This document shows, piece after piece, positions 27,294 to 36,174 of a stretch of DNA of 63,437 nucleotides. Under the pieces are notes generated by a model. It ran no database searches and was not told where the DNA came from. It worked only from the letters and a program-made list of their open reading frames with translations. The position numbers and the translations under genes were made by a program. Origin of the DNA: an uncultured Clostridia bacterium (GTDB lineage Bacteria; Bacillota; Clostridia; TANB77; CAG-508); contig CALXCF010000008.1 of NCBI GenBank assembly GCA_944386755.1, positions 1-63,437 of the forward strand. Reading direction: 5' to 3'. The first letter of the stretch is position 1. Each line of letters begins with the position of its first letter.

Positions 27294-28123
27294 AATATTT
27301 AAATAACAATAAAATAAATCAATTAAATTTAAATAAAAATAATACATATATAGTAATGGATTTTGATAAAACAATCACTTCTTATGATAGTTCAGATTCT
27401 TGGGATGCAGTTGCAAATCCGAAGTTTGTAGAACAAGCAATAAGAAGTGATATGGATAAGCTATATAAAAAATATAGACCAATAGAAATGGATTATACTA
27501 TTAGTAAAGAAGAAAAATTAAAACAGATGGAAATATGGTATTCTGAATGTATGGATTTGTATTATAAATATAATCTAACAAAAGAGCAAATAAAAAATTC
27601 AATACAGGCAAGTGATGTTAAATTCAGAAAAGGAGCAAAGGAGCTATTAATTTTAGCACATGACAATAAAATACCAGTAATAATTTTATCAGCAGGTATT
27701 GGAAATACCATTACACAATTTTTAGAAGATAATAATTGTTTATTTAATGATACAATGTATATAATAAGTAATTTTATAGAATTTGATGAAAATGGAAAAG
27801 TAATAAAATTTGATGATTCAAAAATGATACATACATTAAATAAAACTATGAATGGACATTTGCCAGAAGAATTTATCGAAAAAGTAAAGGACAAGAAGTA
27901 TAAGATGCTTATTGGTGATTTGATTGAAGATATAAAAATGATAGACGAAAAAGAGAAAGATACAACTTTAATGATAGGAATATTAACTAAAGAAATGGAA
28001 AGTCAAGAAAATTTAAGACTATACAATGAAAAATTTGATGTGGTTTTAACTGAAGAAGAAGATTTGTCCATTTGGGGACGTTTCCTTTTGGACAAAAATG
28101 TCCAATTTGAGACATATCTTTAA
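27290..28123 (+). CDS. HAD-family phosphatase, similar to cytosolic 5'-nucleotidase III
   Basis: A 277-residue HAD-superfamily hydrolase. Motif I is VMDFDKTIT (Asp nucleophile about 24), motif II is IILSAG (about 128) and motif III/IV is LIGDLIEDIKMID (about 205-217). The overall layout, with a helical cap after motif I containing PIEMDYTIS and EWY-type residues, resembles pyrimidine 5'-nucleotidase (UMPH-1). The likely job is nucleotide dephosphorylation; the substrate is uncertain. The start overlaps the spoIIP stop (ATGA), so the two are co-translated. Confidence 0.82.
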   Translation: MKYLNNNKINQLNLNKNNTYIVMDFDKTITSYDSSDSWDAVANPKFVEQAIRSDMDKLYKKYRPIEMDYTISKEEKLKQMEIWYSECMDLYYKYNLTKEQIKNSIQASDVKFRKGAKELLILAHDNKIPVIILSAGIGNTITQFLEDNNCLFNDTMYIISNFIEFDENGKVIKFDDSKMIHTLNKTMNGHLPEEFIEKVKDKKYKMLIGDLIEDIKMIDEKEKDTTLMIGILTKEMESQENLRLYNEKFDVVLTEEEDLSIWGRFLLDKNVQFETYL

Positions 28124-28166
28124 AATATAGATAATTAAAAATGATGTTTATGGAAAGGGGATTTTT

Positions 28167-28850
28167 ATGAAAAAAGTAGGTAATATTTTATGGGGAATAG
28201 TATTAATTGTATTAGGAATTATTATAGGTTTAAATGCAACAGGAATTACACATATAAACATATTTTTTAGGGGCTGGTGGACACTTATTATTATAATACC
28301 AAGTATTATAGGGCTAATAAAAAATGATAGCAAACTATGGAGTTTTATATGGTTATGTATAGGGGTAGTATTATTGTTATCAGCACAGAATATTTTATCT
28401 TTTTCATTAATTAGTAAATTAATATTCCCATTCATATTAGTTGTAATTGGAGTATCATTAATATTTAAAAATGTAGCAGGAGAAAAAATAAAAGAGAAAG
28501 TAAAAAAAATGAATAATGAGAATTTAGAAAATGAAGCGTATTGTGCAACTTTTAGTTCTCAAAATGCTGATTACTCAGGACAGGAGTTTAAAGGTGCAAA
28601 TTTAGATGCTGTATTTGGAAGTGTAAAATTAGATTTGCATAAAGCTACAATAAGCAAAGATCAAATAATAAATGCATCAGCAATATTTGGTGGAATAGAT
28701 ATAATTGTTCCAGAAGGAGTTAATATAAAAGTAAAATCAACACCAATATTTGGAGGAGTTAGCAATAAGTTAAAAAGAGAATATAATGAGGGTTTACCAA
28801 CAATATATATTAATGGTTTTTGTATGTTTGGAGGTGTTGAAATAAAATGA
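28167..28850 (+). CDS. LiaF-like membrane protein
   Basis: A 227-residue protein with four membrane segments in the first 105 residues (starting WGIVLIVLGIIIGLNATG) and a C-terminal beta-rich domain with repeated FGG turns (AVFGSVKLDL, AIFGGIDIIVP, PIFGGVSNKL, CMFGGVEIK), as in the LiaF/VraT C-terminal domain. LiaF-type proteins restrain envelope-stress two-component systems. No histidine kinase or regulator gene follows here. The stop overlaps the next start by four bases. Confidence 0.85.
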   Translation: MKKVGNILWGIVLIVLGIIIGLNATGITHINIFFRGWWTLIIIIPSIIGLIKNDSKLWSFIWLCIGVVLLLSAQNILSFSLISKLIFPFILVVIGVSLIFKNVAGEKIKEKVKKMNNENLENEAYCATFSSQNADYSGQEFKGANLDAVFGSVKLDLHKATISKDQIINASAIFGGIDIIVPEGVNIKVKSTPIFGGVSNKLKREYNEGLPTIYINGFCMFGGVEIK

Positions 28851-29731
28851 CAACATTTCAAAAAATTATTAAATATGGAGCAATAGCTTTTGGAATATAT
28901 TTATGTGTGATAATAATCAGTGCAATAATTTTTACATTAACTACAATTTTTGGAATAACTTTAGGGATAAGTCAATTAGAAGAAAATTGGAATAGTAGAG
29001 AAGATAGCACAAATTTTAGCAGTAATGAGATAATTGAAAGTCAAAGTTACGACTATACAGATATCAAAAAATTAGATGTAGAACTAAGTCTTTGCAAATT
29101 TAATGTAGTTGTTGATAATACATTAACTAATAATTTAAAAGTGGAAATAAGAAATGATAGTAATAAAATCTATTCTAAACAAAGTGGTAGTGAGTTAAGA
29201 ATAGAAGATGAAACACTCACAAGTATGGATTTCTTTAAGAGTAATGACATTGTACCAGAGGTTATAATAAGCATTCCGAATAATTATGAATTCGAAGTTG
29301 CAGATATCAAAGTAAATATAAATGAAAGTAATATAGAAAAAATTTATGGAAATAAGGTTAAGATAGAAACAGGTGGAGGAAGAGTTGTCATTAAAGACAT
29401 AGTTGCAAATGAATTAGATATTGAAGGCGGAGCAGGTGAAATTATTGTTGAGAATTTAAAAGCAGAAATATTAGATTTTGAAGCAGGTATTGGGAATGCT
29501 GAAGTGACAGCAGAAATTACGAATAGGGCTGATATTGATTCTGGTGTAGGAAGATTAGAATTAAATTTATTAGGTAACAAAGATAATTATATGATTATTC
29601 CTTCAGTTGGAATTGGAGCTGTTACAGTAGATAATGAAAAGGTAGTAAGTAAGAATGTTATAGGAAGTGGTAGTCAAAAAATTAGTATAGATGCAGGAGT
29701 AGGAGAGGTTGTAGTTAATTTTGCTCAATAG
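28847..29731 (+). CDS. DUF4097-type beta-solenoid envelope protein
   Basis: A 294-residue protein with one membrane segment (about 12-40) and a C-terminal beta-solenoid of short strands (VKIETGGGRVVIKDI, LDIEGGAGEIIVENL, LDFEAGIGNAEVTAE), matching DUF4097/adhesin-like domains. Such proteins are often co-encoded with LiaF-like proteins, as here, and linked to envelope stress. It is translationally coupled to the preceding gene. The precise role is unknown. Confidence 0.85.
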   Translation: MTTFQKIIKYGAIAFGIYLCVIIISAIIFTLTTIFGITLGISQLEENWNSREDSTNFSSNEIIESQSYDYTDIKKLDVELSLCKFNVVVDNTLTNNLKVEIRNDSNKIYSKQSGSELRIEDETLTSMDFFKSNDIVPEVIISIPNNYEFEVADIKVNINESNIEKIYGNKVKIETGGGRVVIKDIVANELDIEGGAGEIIVENLKAEILDFEAGIGNAEVTAEITNRADIDSGVGRLELNLLGNKDNYMIIPSVGIGAVTVDNEKVVSKNVIGSGSQKISIDAGVGEVVVNFAQ

Positions 29732-29842
29732 GGACATTCCAAAATGAACAAAAAATGAAGAAAAGGGACAGACCTAGAAAAGATGGAAAATCTTGAAAAA
29801 CGAAGGTTATGTCCCTTTTGAACAAAATGGTCAAAAGGAATG
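29732..29842. repeat. Nested palindrome between convergent genes
   Basis: AAAAGGGACA (about 29753) pairs with TGTCCCTTTT (about 29811), nested inside GACATTCC (29732) and GGAATGT (about 29838). It belongs loosely to the GGGAC repeat group and may act as a two-way terminator between the genes ending at 29731 and 29843. Confidence 0.65.
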
Positions 29843-30601
29843 TTACTGAAGTTCAACTAAATCTTTCCAATACTTTTTAGGCATAAATTGCATTTGACAT
29901 CTTGAATTTTTTCTTTCTTTAATAGCGATAGTTTGAAAAAACATTTTCCACAAATCTTGATAAATTTTTTCTTCTTCTGATATTTCAGGTATTTTTAAAT
30001 TTGAACTATCTACAATTCTGTATTCTTTGCTGTTATAAATAAAACAAATTTCTCTATTTTTATCATGAATTATAAAATTCATAGAAGGTAGGCGGTTAAT
30101 AAAATGATGTCCTAGTGGTTCAATAATATTATTATCAGGATGGATTTTAGCATAACAAAGATTTTCACCAATTTCTTGAAAGCGCAATAATCCTTTTAAT
30201 TTGTGACATTCAGCTAAAGCTCTTCTTCTCATGTTAATAACTTTGAAAACATAAGAAATTGTTAGCATATTATTGATTTTTGGACCTATGTCAAAGCCAT
30301 TACATAAATATTTTAAAATATACATTTCTTTATCCTTTTCATTTGATAAAAAGGCATTGTAGCTATTATACAAAGCTTCATAGCAAATATTCTTTTCTAT
30401 TCCAGCAAAAACTCTTTGAGATTTTTCATAATTTGTTTCTAGGTATTCTGTTTTGTCTAAAAAATTCTGGATATATTCATTAACATTATAAATTTTTTGT
30501 GGCAATGTTTTATTTGAATATGAATCAAAAACAATAGTTAAAAGACCATCAAAAGTTCCATCATATAAATAAGTTTTGTTTATAAGTTTCCAGTTAGACA
30601 T
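29843..30601 (-). CDS. TIGR03915-type putative DNA repair protein
   Basis: A 252-residue protein. The N terminus LINKTYLYDGTFDGLLTIVFDSY and the late GHHFINRLPSMNFIIHDKNR are those of the TIGR03915 (DUF4130) family, almost always encoded beside a TIGR03916 radical SAM protein. By analogy the pair is thought to repair or modify DNA. The ATG follows AAAGGAGG, and the gene overlaps its partner by 22 bases, so the two are coupled. The fold resembles uracil-DNA glycosylase-associated proteins in annotation; the reaction is not established. Confidence 0.88.
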   Translation of the reverse strand: MSNWKLINKTYLYDGTFDGLLTIVFDSYSNKTLPQKIYNVNEYIQNFLDKTEYLETNYEKSQRVFAGIEKNICYEALYNSYNAFLSNEKDKEMYILKYLCNGFDIGPKINNMLTISYVFKVINMRRRALAECHKLKGLLRFQEIGENLCYAKIHPDNNIIEPLGHHFINRLPSMNFIIHDKNREICFIYNSKEYRIVDSSNLKIPEISEEEKIYQDLWKMFFQTIAIKERKNSRCQMQFMPKKYWKDLVELQ

Positions 30602-31935
30602 TTTATTTTATCCTCCTTTGTAGGTTGTAATTTGTTAAATAACAAAGTTTTTTCATTTGTCATATTACTATAAGAGTTTAAATTATTATTGAACAAAGAT
30701 AATTGTTCATAATTTAATTTTCTATTATTATCAACTTTTTCTTGATATACTAAATTTGTTTCAATGAAATTCTGATTAAATTTATATACTTTATCAAAAT
30801 ATTTACCTTTACAAGTTATAAAATATTTTGCACGTTTTAAAACAACTCCTAACTTTTTTAGAGCTTCAAAATCTAGTAAAAAAGTTCGCCTTGCTCGAAT
30901 AATCTTTTTAGCTGAAATAACTCCAATTCCCGGAATTCTAAGTAAAGTAAAATAATCAGCAGTATTTATTTCAATAGGAAATTGGTCAATGTGTCTTAAT
31001 GCCCAATCACATTTAGGATCTAAAATGTGATTGAAATTAGGATGTGCTTCATCTAAAAGTTCATCAGCTTTAAAGCCATAGAAACGTAAAAGCCAATCAG
31101 CTTGATATAACCTATTTTCACGAAGTAGAGGTGGAGCTTTTAAAGTAGGTAGGTTTCTATCATTATTTACACTTATATATGCAGAATAATACACTCTTTT
31201 TAATTTTAACTTTTGATACAATCCTTCAGAAAGCTTTAAAATTTTTAAATCACTTTCAGGTGTTGCTCCAATAATCATTTGGGTGGTTTGACCTGCAGGT
31301 ACAAATTTAGGTTTAAATCTACTTTTGATTAATTTGTTTTCTTGTATATTATTTGAAATATAATTCATAGGTTTCAAAATACCAGTTTTTTCTTTTTGTG
31401 GAGCAAGTAATTTTAAGCTATCATTAGAAGGTAATTCAATATTAATACTCATTCTATCAACTAATATACCTAATTTATCAATCAATTCTTTACTACATCC
31501 AGGTATTGTTTTACAGTGAATATATCCATTAAAATTATATTCATTTCTTAGTATAGTTGCAGTTTGAACTAGCATTTCCATTGTATAATCTGGAGATTTT
31601 ATAACAGCAGAACTTAAAAATAGACCTTCAATATAATTTCTTTTATAAAAATTTATAGTTAAATCTGCAATTTCTCGTGGCGTAAAAGTAGCTCTTTTAA
31701 CAGAGTTTGTTGCACGATTAATACAATATTTGCAATCATACATACAGGAATTTGTCATTAGGATTTTCAATAATGAGATGCATCTTCCATCAGCACCCCA
31801 ACTGTGACAAATTCCAGAAACATGTCCATTTCCAATTCCATTATTTTTGTTTTTTCTATTACTTCCACTAGAACTACAGGAAGCATCATATTTTGCAGAA
31901 TCTGCTAGTATCTTTAGTTTTTCAAATATATCCAT
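30580..31935 (-). CDS. TIGR03916-type radical SAM DNA repair/modification protein
   Basis: A 451-residue radical SAM protein. The cluster motif is in SCMYDCKYCINRA (C-x3-C-x2-C, about 72-79) with GRCISLLKILMTN before it. A helix-hairpin-helix DNA-binding motif LRIPGIGVISAKKIIRARR lies near 335-353. The N terminus DSAKYDASCSSSGS is typical. It is transcribed from the promoter at 31968-31995, which is flanked by two matching inverted repeats, hinting at DNA-damage control. Confidence 0.9.
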   Translation of the reverse strand: MDIFEKLKILADSAKYDASCSSSGSNRKNKNNGIGNGHVSGICHSWGADGRCISLLKILMTNSCMYDCKYCINRATNSVKRATFTPREIADLTINFYKRNYIEGLFLSSAVIKSPDYTMEMLVQTATILRNEYNFNGYIHCKTIPGCSKELIDKLGILVDRMSINIELPSNDSLKLLAPQKEKTGILKPMNYISNNIQENKLIKSRFKPKFVPAGQTTQMIIGATPESDLKILKLSEGLYQKLKLKRVYYSAYISVNNDRNLPTLKAPPLLRENRLYQADWLLRFYGFKADELLDEAHPNFNHILDPKCDWALRHIDQFPIEINTADYFTLLRIPGIGVISAKKIIRARRTFLLDFEALKKLGVVLKRAKYFITCKGKYFDKVYKFNQNFIETNLVYQEKVDNNRKLNYEQLSLFNNNLNSYSNMTNEKTLLFNKLQPTKEDKIKCLTGNL

Positions 31936-31952
31936 TTTTTATCCTCACATAC

Positions 31953-32002
31953 CAAACATTTGTACTTATTATATCACAAAAAAATGAAATGTCAAATGTT
32001 TG
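31953..32002 (-). promoter_or_regulatory. Promoter with two CAAAnnTTTG boxes before the DNA repair pair
   Basis: On the minus strand TTGACA (31995-31990) and TATAAT (31973-31968) lie 16 bases apart. CAAATGTTTG (31993-32002) overlaps the -35 and CAAACATTTG (31953-31962) lies just after the start region; each reads as CAAAnnTTTG. This is the layout of a repressor bound at two operators. LexA is encoded at 47265 and is a candidate, but the match to known LexA boxes is not clear. Confidence 0.6.
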
Positions 32003-32303
32003 TTTGTAGAAATTTAAAATTTTTATATAAAATGTCGAATTTTGCGATGAAAAGTTTGGAAAAAAGATAAAAAACTATTGACATAAAGTTGAAGACGTAG
32101 TATATATAATTTATGTTAAGATAAGTAAATAATATAATTTGTCTCAGAATTTCTAATCAATAAATTTCCAAAAAAATAAAAAAGTGTAAATTAAAAAGAA
32201 AAAAAGAGAAAATTGAAGGAAATTAAATTTAAAACCATCAATTTACTACAAAATAAATATTGATTTTATAGTGCTATAAATGTATAATGAAAGGAGCAAA
32301 GAT
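32003..32303. other. A/T-rich divergent intergenic region
   Basis: About 300 bases between divergent genes with no supportable gene. TTGATT (32260-32265), 17 bases and TATAAT (32283-32288) could be a promoter for the nuclease gene, with a very short leader. Confidence 0.5.
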
Positions 32304-33362
32304 ATGATAGTATATTCACTTAGAGAATATTTTATATTAGAACGATATTTTTTTAAAGAAGGAGTTATTGGATTAAATGATAATAGTGAAAAATATAAGC
32401 TAGATGTAAATAAAAATAAGAAAAATCAACATCACAAACATGATAAATTATTTAGGGAAATATTGAGTAATAAAAAAGAAATTGTTAAATTAATAAATAA
32501 ATATTTAGAGCCAAAAGAAAAGATAACAGAAGAAATGATTGAAAGGTATGATACAAAATTTATAACCACTTCCTATGAAGAAAAGGAATCAGATATAGTT
32601 TTTAAATTAAAAAATAGGGAAGTGTTCTTCTTAATTGAACATCAAACAAAAGTAGATAAATTAATGGCTGAAAGGCTAACTGAATATAGTTTAGAAATTA
32701 TTAGAGCGAGAAAAAGAGAAAATTTATCAAAAAAATCTGAAGAAATGCTAATACCAAGAGTTATACCTCTAGTATTATATACTGGACAAACAAAATGGAC
32801 AGCTAAAAATAAGTTAGAAGAAATACAAGTAGAATTTGAGCATTTGAAAGGAGTAGATATAATAACAGGGTATAATTTAATTGACATACGAGATGAAGAG
32901 GAAGCAATTAAAGATGGAACAGCAGTAGCAAGAATGTCAGTGATTGAGAGAAAAAATAATACAGAAGAAATAATAGAAACGATAAAAAGAATGGCTGAAC
33001 ATATAAAGGATAAAGAAGAACGAAAAGAATTTGCAAAAGAAGTTAAGTATTTATTGTATGGTAGGCTAACTAAAGATGAAATAGAACAAATTGAGAGAAT
33101 TTTAATAGAAGAGGAAGGTGAAGATGCTATGTTACATGCACAAATGGTTATAGAAAGAGATTTCAAAAGAGCAAGAGAAGAAGGGAGGAAAGAGGGAATG
33201 TTACATGCACAAAAAGTAATAGAAAGAGATTTTAAAAGAGCGAGAGAAGAAGGGAGAAAAGAAAAAGCTATAAATATAGCTAAAAAAATGCTAGATGAAA
33301 AAATAGATATTAATTTAATATCTAAAATTACAGGATTAGAAAAAGAACAATTCATGGAATAA
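32304..33362 (+). CDS. Rpn/PDDEXK-family nuclease-transposase-like protein
   Basis: A protein of about 352 residues. HKHDKLFREILSNKKE near the N terminus, then ESDIVFKLKNREVFFLIEHQTKVD (split here as ESDIVFKL, then FFLIEHQ) give the D-x(n)-E-x-Q pattern of the PD-(D/E)XK Rpn/YhgA group, linked to recombination. MAERLTEYSLEI and RVIPLVLYTGQTKW are family motifs. The C terminus holds a tandem duplication of about 21 residues (VIERDFKRAREEGRKE, twice). ATG 32304 follows AAGGAG by seven bases and is preferred over ATG 32280. Confidence 0.85.
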   Translation: MIVYSLREYFILERYFFKEGVIGLNDNSEKYKLDVNKNKKNQHHKHDKLFREILSNKKEIVKLINKYLEPKEKITEEMIERYDTKFITTSYEEKESDIVFKLKNREVFFLIEHQTKVDKLMAERLTEYSLEIIRARKRENLSKKSEEMLIPRVIPLVLYTGQTKWTAKNKLEEIQVEFEHLKGVDIITGYNLIDIRDEEEAIKDGTAVARMSVIERKNNTEEIIETIKRMAEHIKDKEERKEFAKEVKYLLYGRLTKDEIEQIERILIEEEGEDAMLHAQMVIERDFKRAREEGRKEGMLHAQKVIERDFKRAREEGRKEKAINIAKKMLDEKIDINLISKITGLEKEQFME

Positions 33363-33380
33363 AATATAGAAATATAGAAT

Positions 33381-33420
33381 AATTGAGCCTTAAAATTATA
33401 AAAAATAAAGCTCAATTCAA
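33381..33420. terminator. Two-way terminator-like inverted repeat
   Basis: TTGAGC (about 33384) and GCTCAA (about 33411) form a stem with an A/T-rich loop between convergent genes. The stem is short, so confidence is modest. Confidence 0.45.
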
Positions 33421-33425
33421 ATAAA

Positions 33426-33935
33426 TTATCTAAATGGTAAAAAAGATTTTCTTTTTTTAACAAAATTATAAAAATCCTTTGGACTTCCTACAATAAAACC
33501 AGTTTTATCAATTAAATATGCATAAGTTTTATCTATATACAAATAAAAGAAATCTTTAGTTGAAAAAATTCGATATAATTTATGATATTTTATTTTGGAA
33601 ATATTCTTTTTATCTTGCACAGTAAAATAGTTATCATAAAAATTAAATATATATGTAGTAGAATTTTGTATTTTGTCGCTTTTATATTCTTTTACAACAT
33701 CAGAAATAGGCTTAAAAAACCTCCAAACTATAAAACCAACAAGTATAATACAAAAAACAATAGCACTACTATATATATGATATGCAACAAGATAAACAAT
33801 ACATGCTAAAATTATACCTATGATTAATATATTATATATTTTATATCTTAAACCAAACTTATTTCTATGAAATTCTAAAAATTTATCATAAACTTCTTTA
33901 GAATATGTAGTTTTATTTTTAAATAAAGCCTTCAA
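33426..33935 (-). CDS. Membrane protein with YcxB-like domain
   Basis: A protein of about 169 residues with two membrane segments (about 34-75) and a C-terminal domain with YIFNFYDNYFTVQDKKN and KIKYHKLYRIFSTKDFFYLY, matching the YcxB-like C-terminal domain. Function is unknown. The likely start is TTG 33935, six bases after GGTG; upstream in-frame codons (GTG 33944 and an ATG at 34016) lack ribosome sites or would add an atypical leader. Confidence 0.7.
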   Translation of the reverse strand: MKALFKNKTTYSKEVYDKFLEFHRNKFGLRYKIYNILIIGIILACIVYLVAYHIYSSAIVFCIILVGFIVWRFFKPISDVVKEYKSDKIQNSTTYIFNFYDNYFTVQDKKNISKIKYHKLYRIFSTKDFFYLYIDKTYAYLIDKTGFIVGSPKDFYNFVKKRKSFLPFR

Positions 33936-34001
33936 AATTATCACCAGTCTAAGTATATCATAATGTACAAAAAAATGACAAATCTTTTTCATAAAAAAAT
34001 A

Positions 34002-34030
34002 TTGAATAAACATCATAACTAATATATAAT
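34002..34030 (+). promoter_or_regulatory. SigA-type promoter
   Basis: TTGAAT (34002-34007), 17 bases, TATAAT (34025-34030), about 29 bases before the gene at 34059. Confidence 0.65.
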
Positions 34031-34058
34031 TTAAACATGAAAAGTAAGAGGTGATGTT

Positions 34059-35168
34059 ATGAAGAAAAAAGTTTTGATAATAATAGGAATAATATTATTA
34101 CTTATTCTATTAATTTTTGGAATATGGTATGCTGTTGATAAAAATAGAACTAATAATAACAAACCATCCAATACAATAACTTCAACTACTTTAGCAGAAG
34201 GTACAGATGTAATATTATCATTAGAAGATACTATTACTAATAATTCTGTTTGGTGTGGTACATTTAATTTGATATGGAATGATTTAAAAAATGACTTAGC
34301 AAAACAAGATATTGTGTTTACACCACAATTGGAAGTGGTAGAGAACTTAAATAAAGGTACTTTTACTACTGATGATTTATCTGAAGAGAGTTATTATAAA
34401 AAATATGGAACTCCAAGTTTAGAACTAAAAGAAGAAATTGAAAAAGCAATTAAAGAAAAATTTAATGAAACAAGTGATATACTAGATGATTTTAATTGGA
34501 ATAATGCAGGAGAAAGAGATTACTTTTTATATGCAATGCTAAAAAAAGAATTTGAATTTCCAAAAGAATTTACAGAATTAGAAAATGGAGAATTTGGTAA
34601 TTATTCAAATGTAAAATACTTTGGAATTGATAATACAACATCAGACGAAGTAAGAAATCAAGTAGAAGTATTATATTATAACTCTAAAGACGACTTTGCA
34701 ATAAAATTAATAACTAAAGGTAATGACGAAGTAATTATTTCAAGAGGAAACAATGAAAATACATTTAAAGAAATTTATGATGGAATAGAAGAAAAATCTG
34801 AGAGTTACGAAGGAAACAAAGAATTTGCAGAAAATGACACTTTAAAAATTCCTAATATTACTTTTGACTTAAAAGAAGAATTTAAAGAATTAGAAGCACA
34901 ACCATTTGAATTTTCTAATGGAGACATATACGAAATAGAAACAGCACTTCAAACTATTAAGTTTAAATTAGATAAAAAAGGTGGAGAAATAAAAAGCGAA
35001 GCAGGAATGATGGTAAGAGAAACTGCTATTGCAACTGATGAACCAAGAGCATTTTTAGTTTATGATACTTTCACAATATTTTTAAAAGAGAATTCAAAAG
35101 AATTGCCATATTTTGCAGCCAAAATATCTGATATATCTAGCGTGCAAAGTGATGTAAATAAAAACTAA
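34059..35168 (+). CDS. Membrane-anchored protein, possibly serpin-like
   Basis: A 369-residue protein with an N-terminal membrane anchor (about 4-25) and a large outer domain. I do not recognise it with certainty. The C-terminal part looks serpin-like: a hinge-like DKKGGEIKSEAG, a variable stretch, then EPRAFLVYDTFTIFLKEN and PYFAAKI, similar to the serpin breach and final strands; NSVWCGTFNLIWNDL near the N terminus could be the first helix. If right, it would be an anchored protease inhibitor or a non-inhibitory relative. A terminator at 35191 follows, so it is probably monocistronic. Confidence 0.6.
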   Translation: MKKKVLIIIGIILLLILLIFGIWYAVDKNRTNNNKPSNTITSTTLAEGTDVILSLEDTITNNSVWCGTFNLIWNDLKNDLAKQDIVFTPQLEVVENLNKGTFTTDDLSEESYYKKYGTPSLELKEEIEKAIKEKFNETSDILDDFNWNNAGERDYFLYAMLKKEFEFPKEFTELENGEFGNYSNVKYFGIDNTTSDEVRNQVEVLYYNSKDDFAIKLITKGNDEVIISRGNNENTFKEIYDGIEEKSESYEGNKEFAENDTLKIPNITFDLKEEFKELEAQPFEFSNGDIYEIETALQTIKFKLDKKGGEIKSEAGMMVRETAIATDEPRAFLVYDTFTIFLKENSKELPYFAAKISDISSVQSDVNKN

Positions 35169-35190
35169 GTTATGAAATAATTTGTGATTA

Positions 35191-35225
35191 CTGGCTAATT
35201 TAGTAATAGATTAGTCAGTTTTTTG
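35191..35225 (+). terminator. Rho-independent terminator
   Basis: CTGGCTAAT pairs with ATTAGTCAG (one wobble) around a ten-base loop and is followed by TTTTTT. Confidence 0.75.
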
Positions 35226-35235
35226 TTGCCTAAAT

Positions 35236-35266
35236 GTCAATAGGACAAACTAACTAATCATATAAT
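35236..35266 (+). promoter_or_regulatory. Possible SigE-type promoter of cwlJ
   Basis: GTCAATA (35236-35242) and CATATAAT (35259-35266) resemble the mother-cell SigE -35 and -10 elements. The 16-base gap is a little longer than usual. Mother-cell control would fit a cortex-lytic enzyme and coat protein pair. Confidence 0.4.
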
Positions 35267-35287
35267 AGGAATATGGAGGAGAGGACT

Positions 35288-35735
35288 ATGGCATACTCAG
35301 ATAGAGAACTATTAGCTAGAATAATACAATGTGAGGCAGGAGGAGAAGGCGACAATCGGCATGAGAGCAGTAGCAACAGTTGTAATGAATAGAGTTAATG
35401 TATCTGATGGAGAATATGCAAGAGTATCACAAGGAGGAAGTATTAGGAATATAATATTTCAGCAAGGTCAGTTTGATTGTGCAACAGAGACATTAAGAAA
35501 TCAATATAACAGTCAAAACATCTACAATATGAATCCAACAGAAATACACTATTATATTGCAGATTGGGCAATAGCTGGGAATAGACTTAATGAAATGGGA
35601 GACTGCCTTTGGTATTTAAACCCATTTAAACCATCTTGTGATTCGATATTTCCATACAATGGTTCAGGAACATTTCATACAAGACTAGGAGACCATTGCT
35701 TTTATAGACCAACTGCTTTATATAGTCAAACTTAA
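35288..35735 (+). CDS. cwlJ: CwlJ-like cortex-lytic hydrolase, needs +1 recoding at CGG 35357
   Basis: The gene starts at ATG 35288 after GGAGGAGAGG with SDRELLARIIQCEAGGEGDN, the Hydrolase_2 domain opening with its catalytic glutamate. Zero frame then reads AAT CGG CAT and ends at a stop near 35390. Moving +1 to GGC gives GMRAVATVVMNRV, an exact fit to the conserved G-M-x-AVATVVMNRV block of SleB/CwlJ enzymes, and the frame stays open to 35735. The joined product is about 148 residues and lacks a signal peptide, as CwlJ does. A GerQ-like gene follows, as in Bacillus, where GerQ places CwlJ in the coat. No homopolymer lies at the break. Confidence 0.88.
35357..35359 (+). other. In-frame CGG recoding site 3 (cwlJ)
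   Basis: AAT CGG CAT in zero frame; the conserved domain resumes at GGC ATG AGA in the +1 frame. The family has a conserved glycine exactly here. Confidence 0.82.
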
Positions 35736-35788
35736 AAGGTTATAGGTAAACCATATAAAACCTAAATTTTATTATTAAGGAGTTAGTT

Positions 35789-36118
35789 ATGCCAAACAAT
35801 CAAGACAATCAAAATACAAGAGAAAATAGAAATGTGCAGATAAATCAAAATTCACCAGAGATTTTAACAAATTCTATTTATACACCAGCTTTTTTGAGAG
35901 AGCAAATAGGAAAACTAATGAGAGTGGAATTTTTGATAGGGACAAATAATTTAGTAGATAGGATTGGAATTTTAGAAGATGTTGGAGCAAGTTACATTTT
36001 GTTACGTTCACTAGAGAGCGATAGTTTAGTTTATTGCGATATTTATTCGATTAAATTTATTACAATATCAAGTAGTTGGGGATATAACGGGATGAATAAT
36101 AGATATCATTATTATTAA
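35789..36118 (+). CDS. GerQ-like spore coat protein
   Basis: A 109-residue protein with an Asn/Gln-rich N terminus and a conserved-looking core (about 30-95): YTPAFLREQIGKLMRVEFLIG, then RIGILEDVGASYILLRSLES and CDIYSIKFITI (each shown in parts). The pattern resembles GerQ, the coat protein that holds CwlJ. Its position right after the cwlJ-like gene supports this. The ATG follows AAGGAGTTAGTT. The family call is from pattern and context only. Confidence 0.65.
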   Translation: MPNNQDNQNTRENRNVQINQNSPEILTNSIYTPAFLREQIGKLMRVEFLIGTNNLVDRIGILEDVGASYILLRSLESDSLVYCDIYSIKFITISSSWGYNGMNNRYHYY

Positions 36119-36174
36119 AGTCTTTCTTTTATAAATTTAATGTGATACAATTATGGCATAAAGGAGATGATAAT

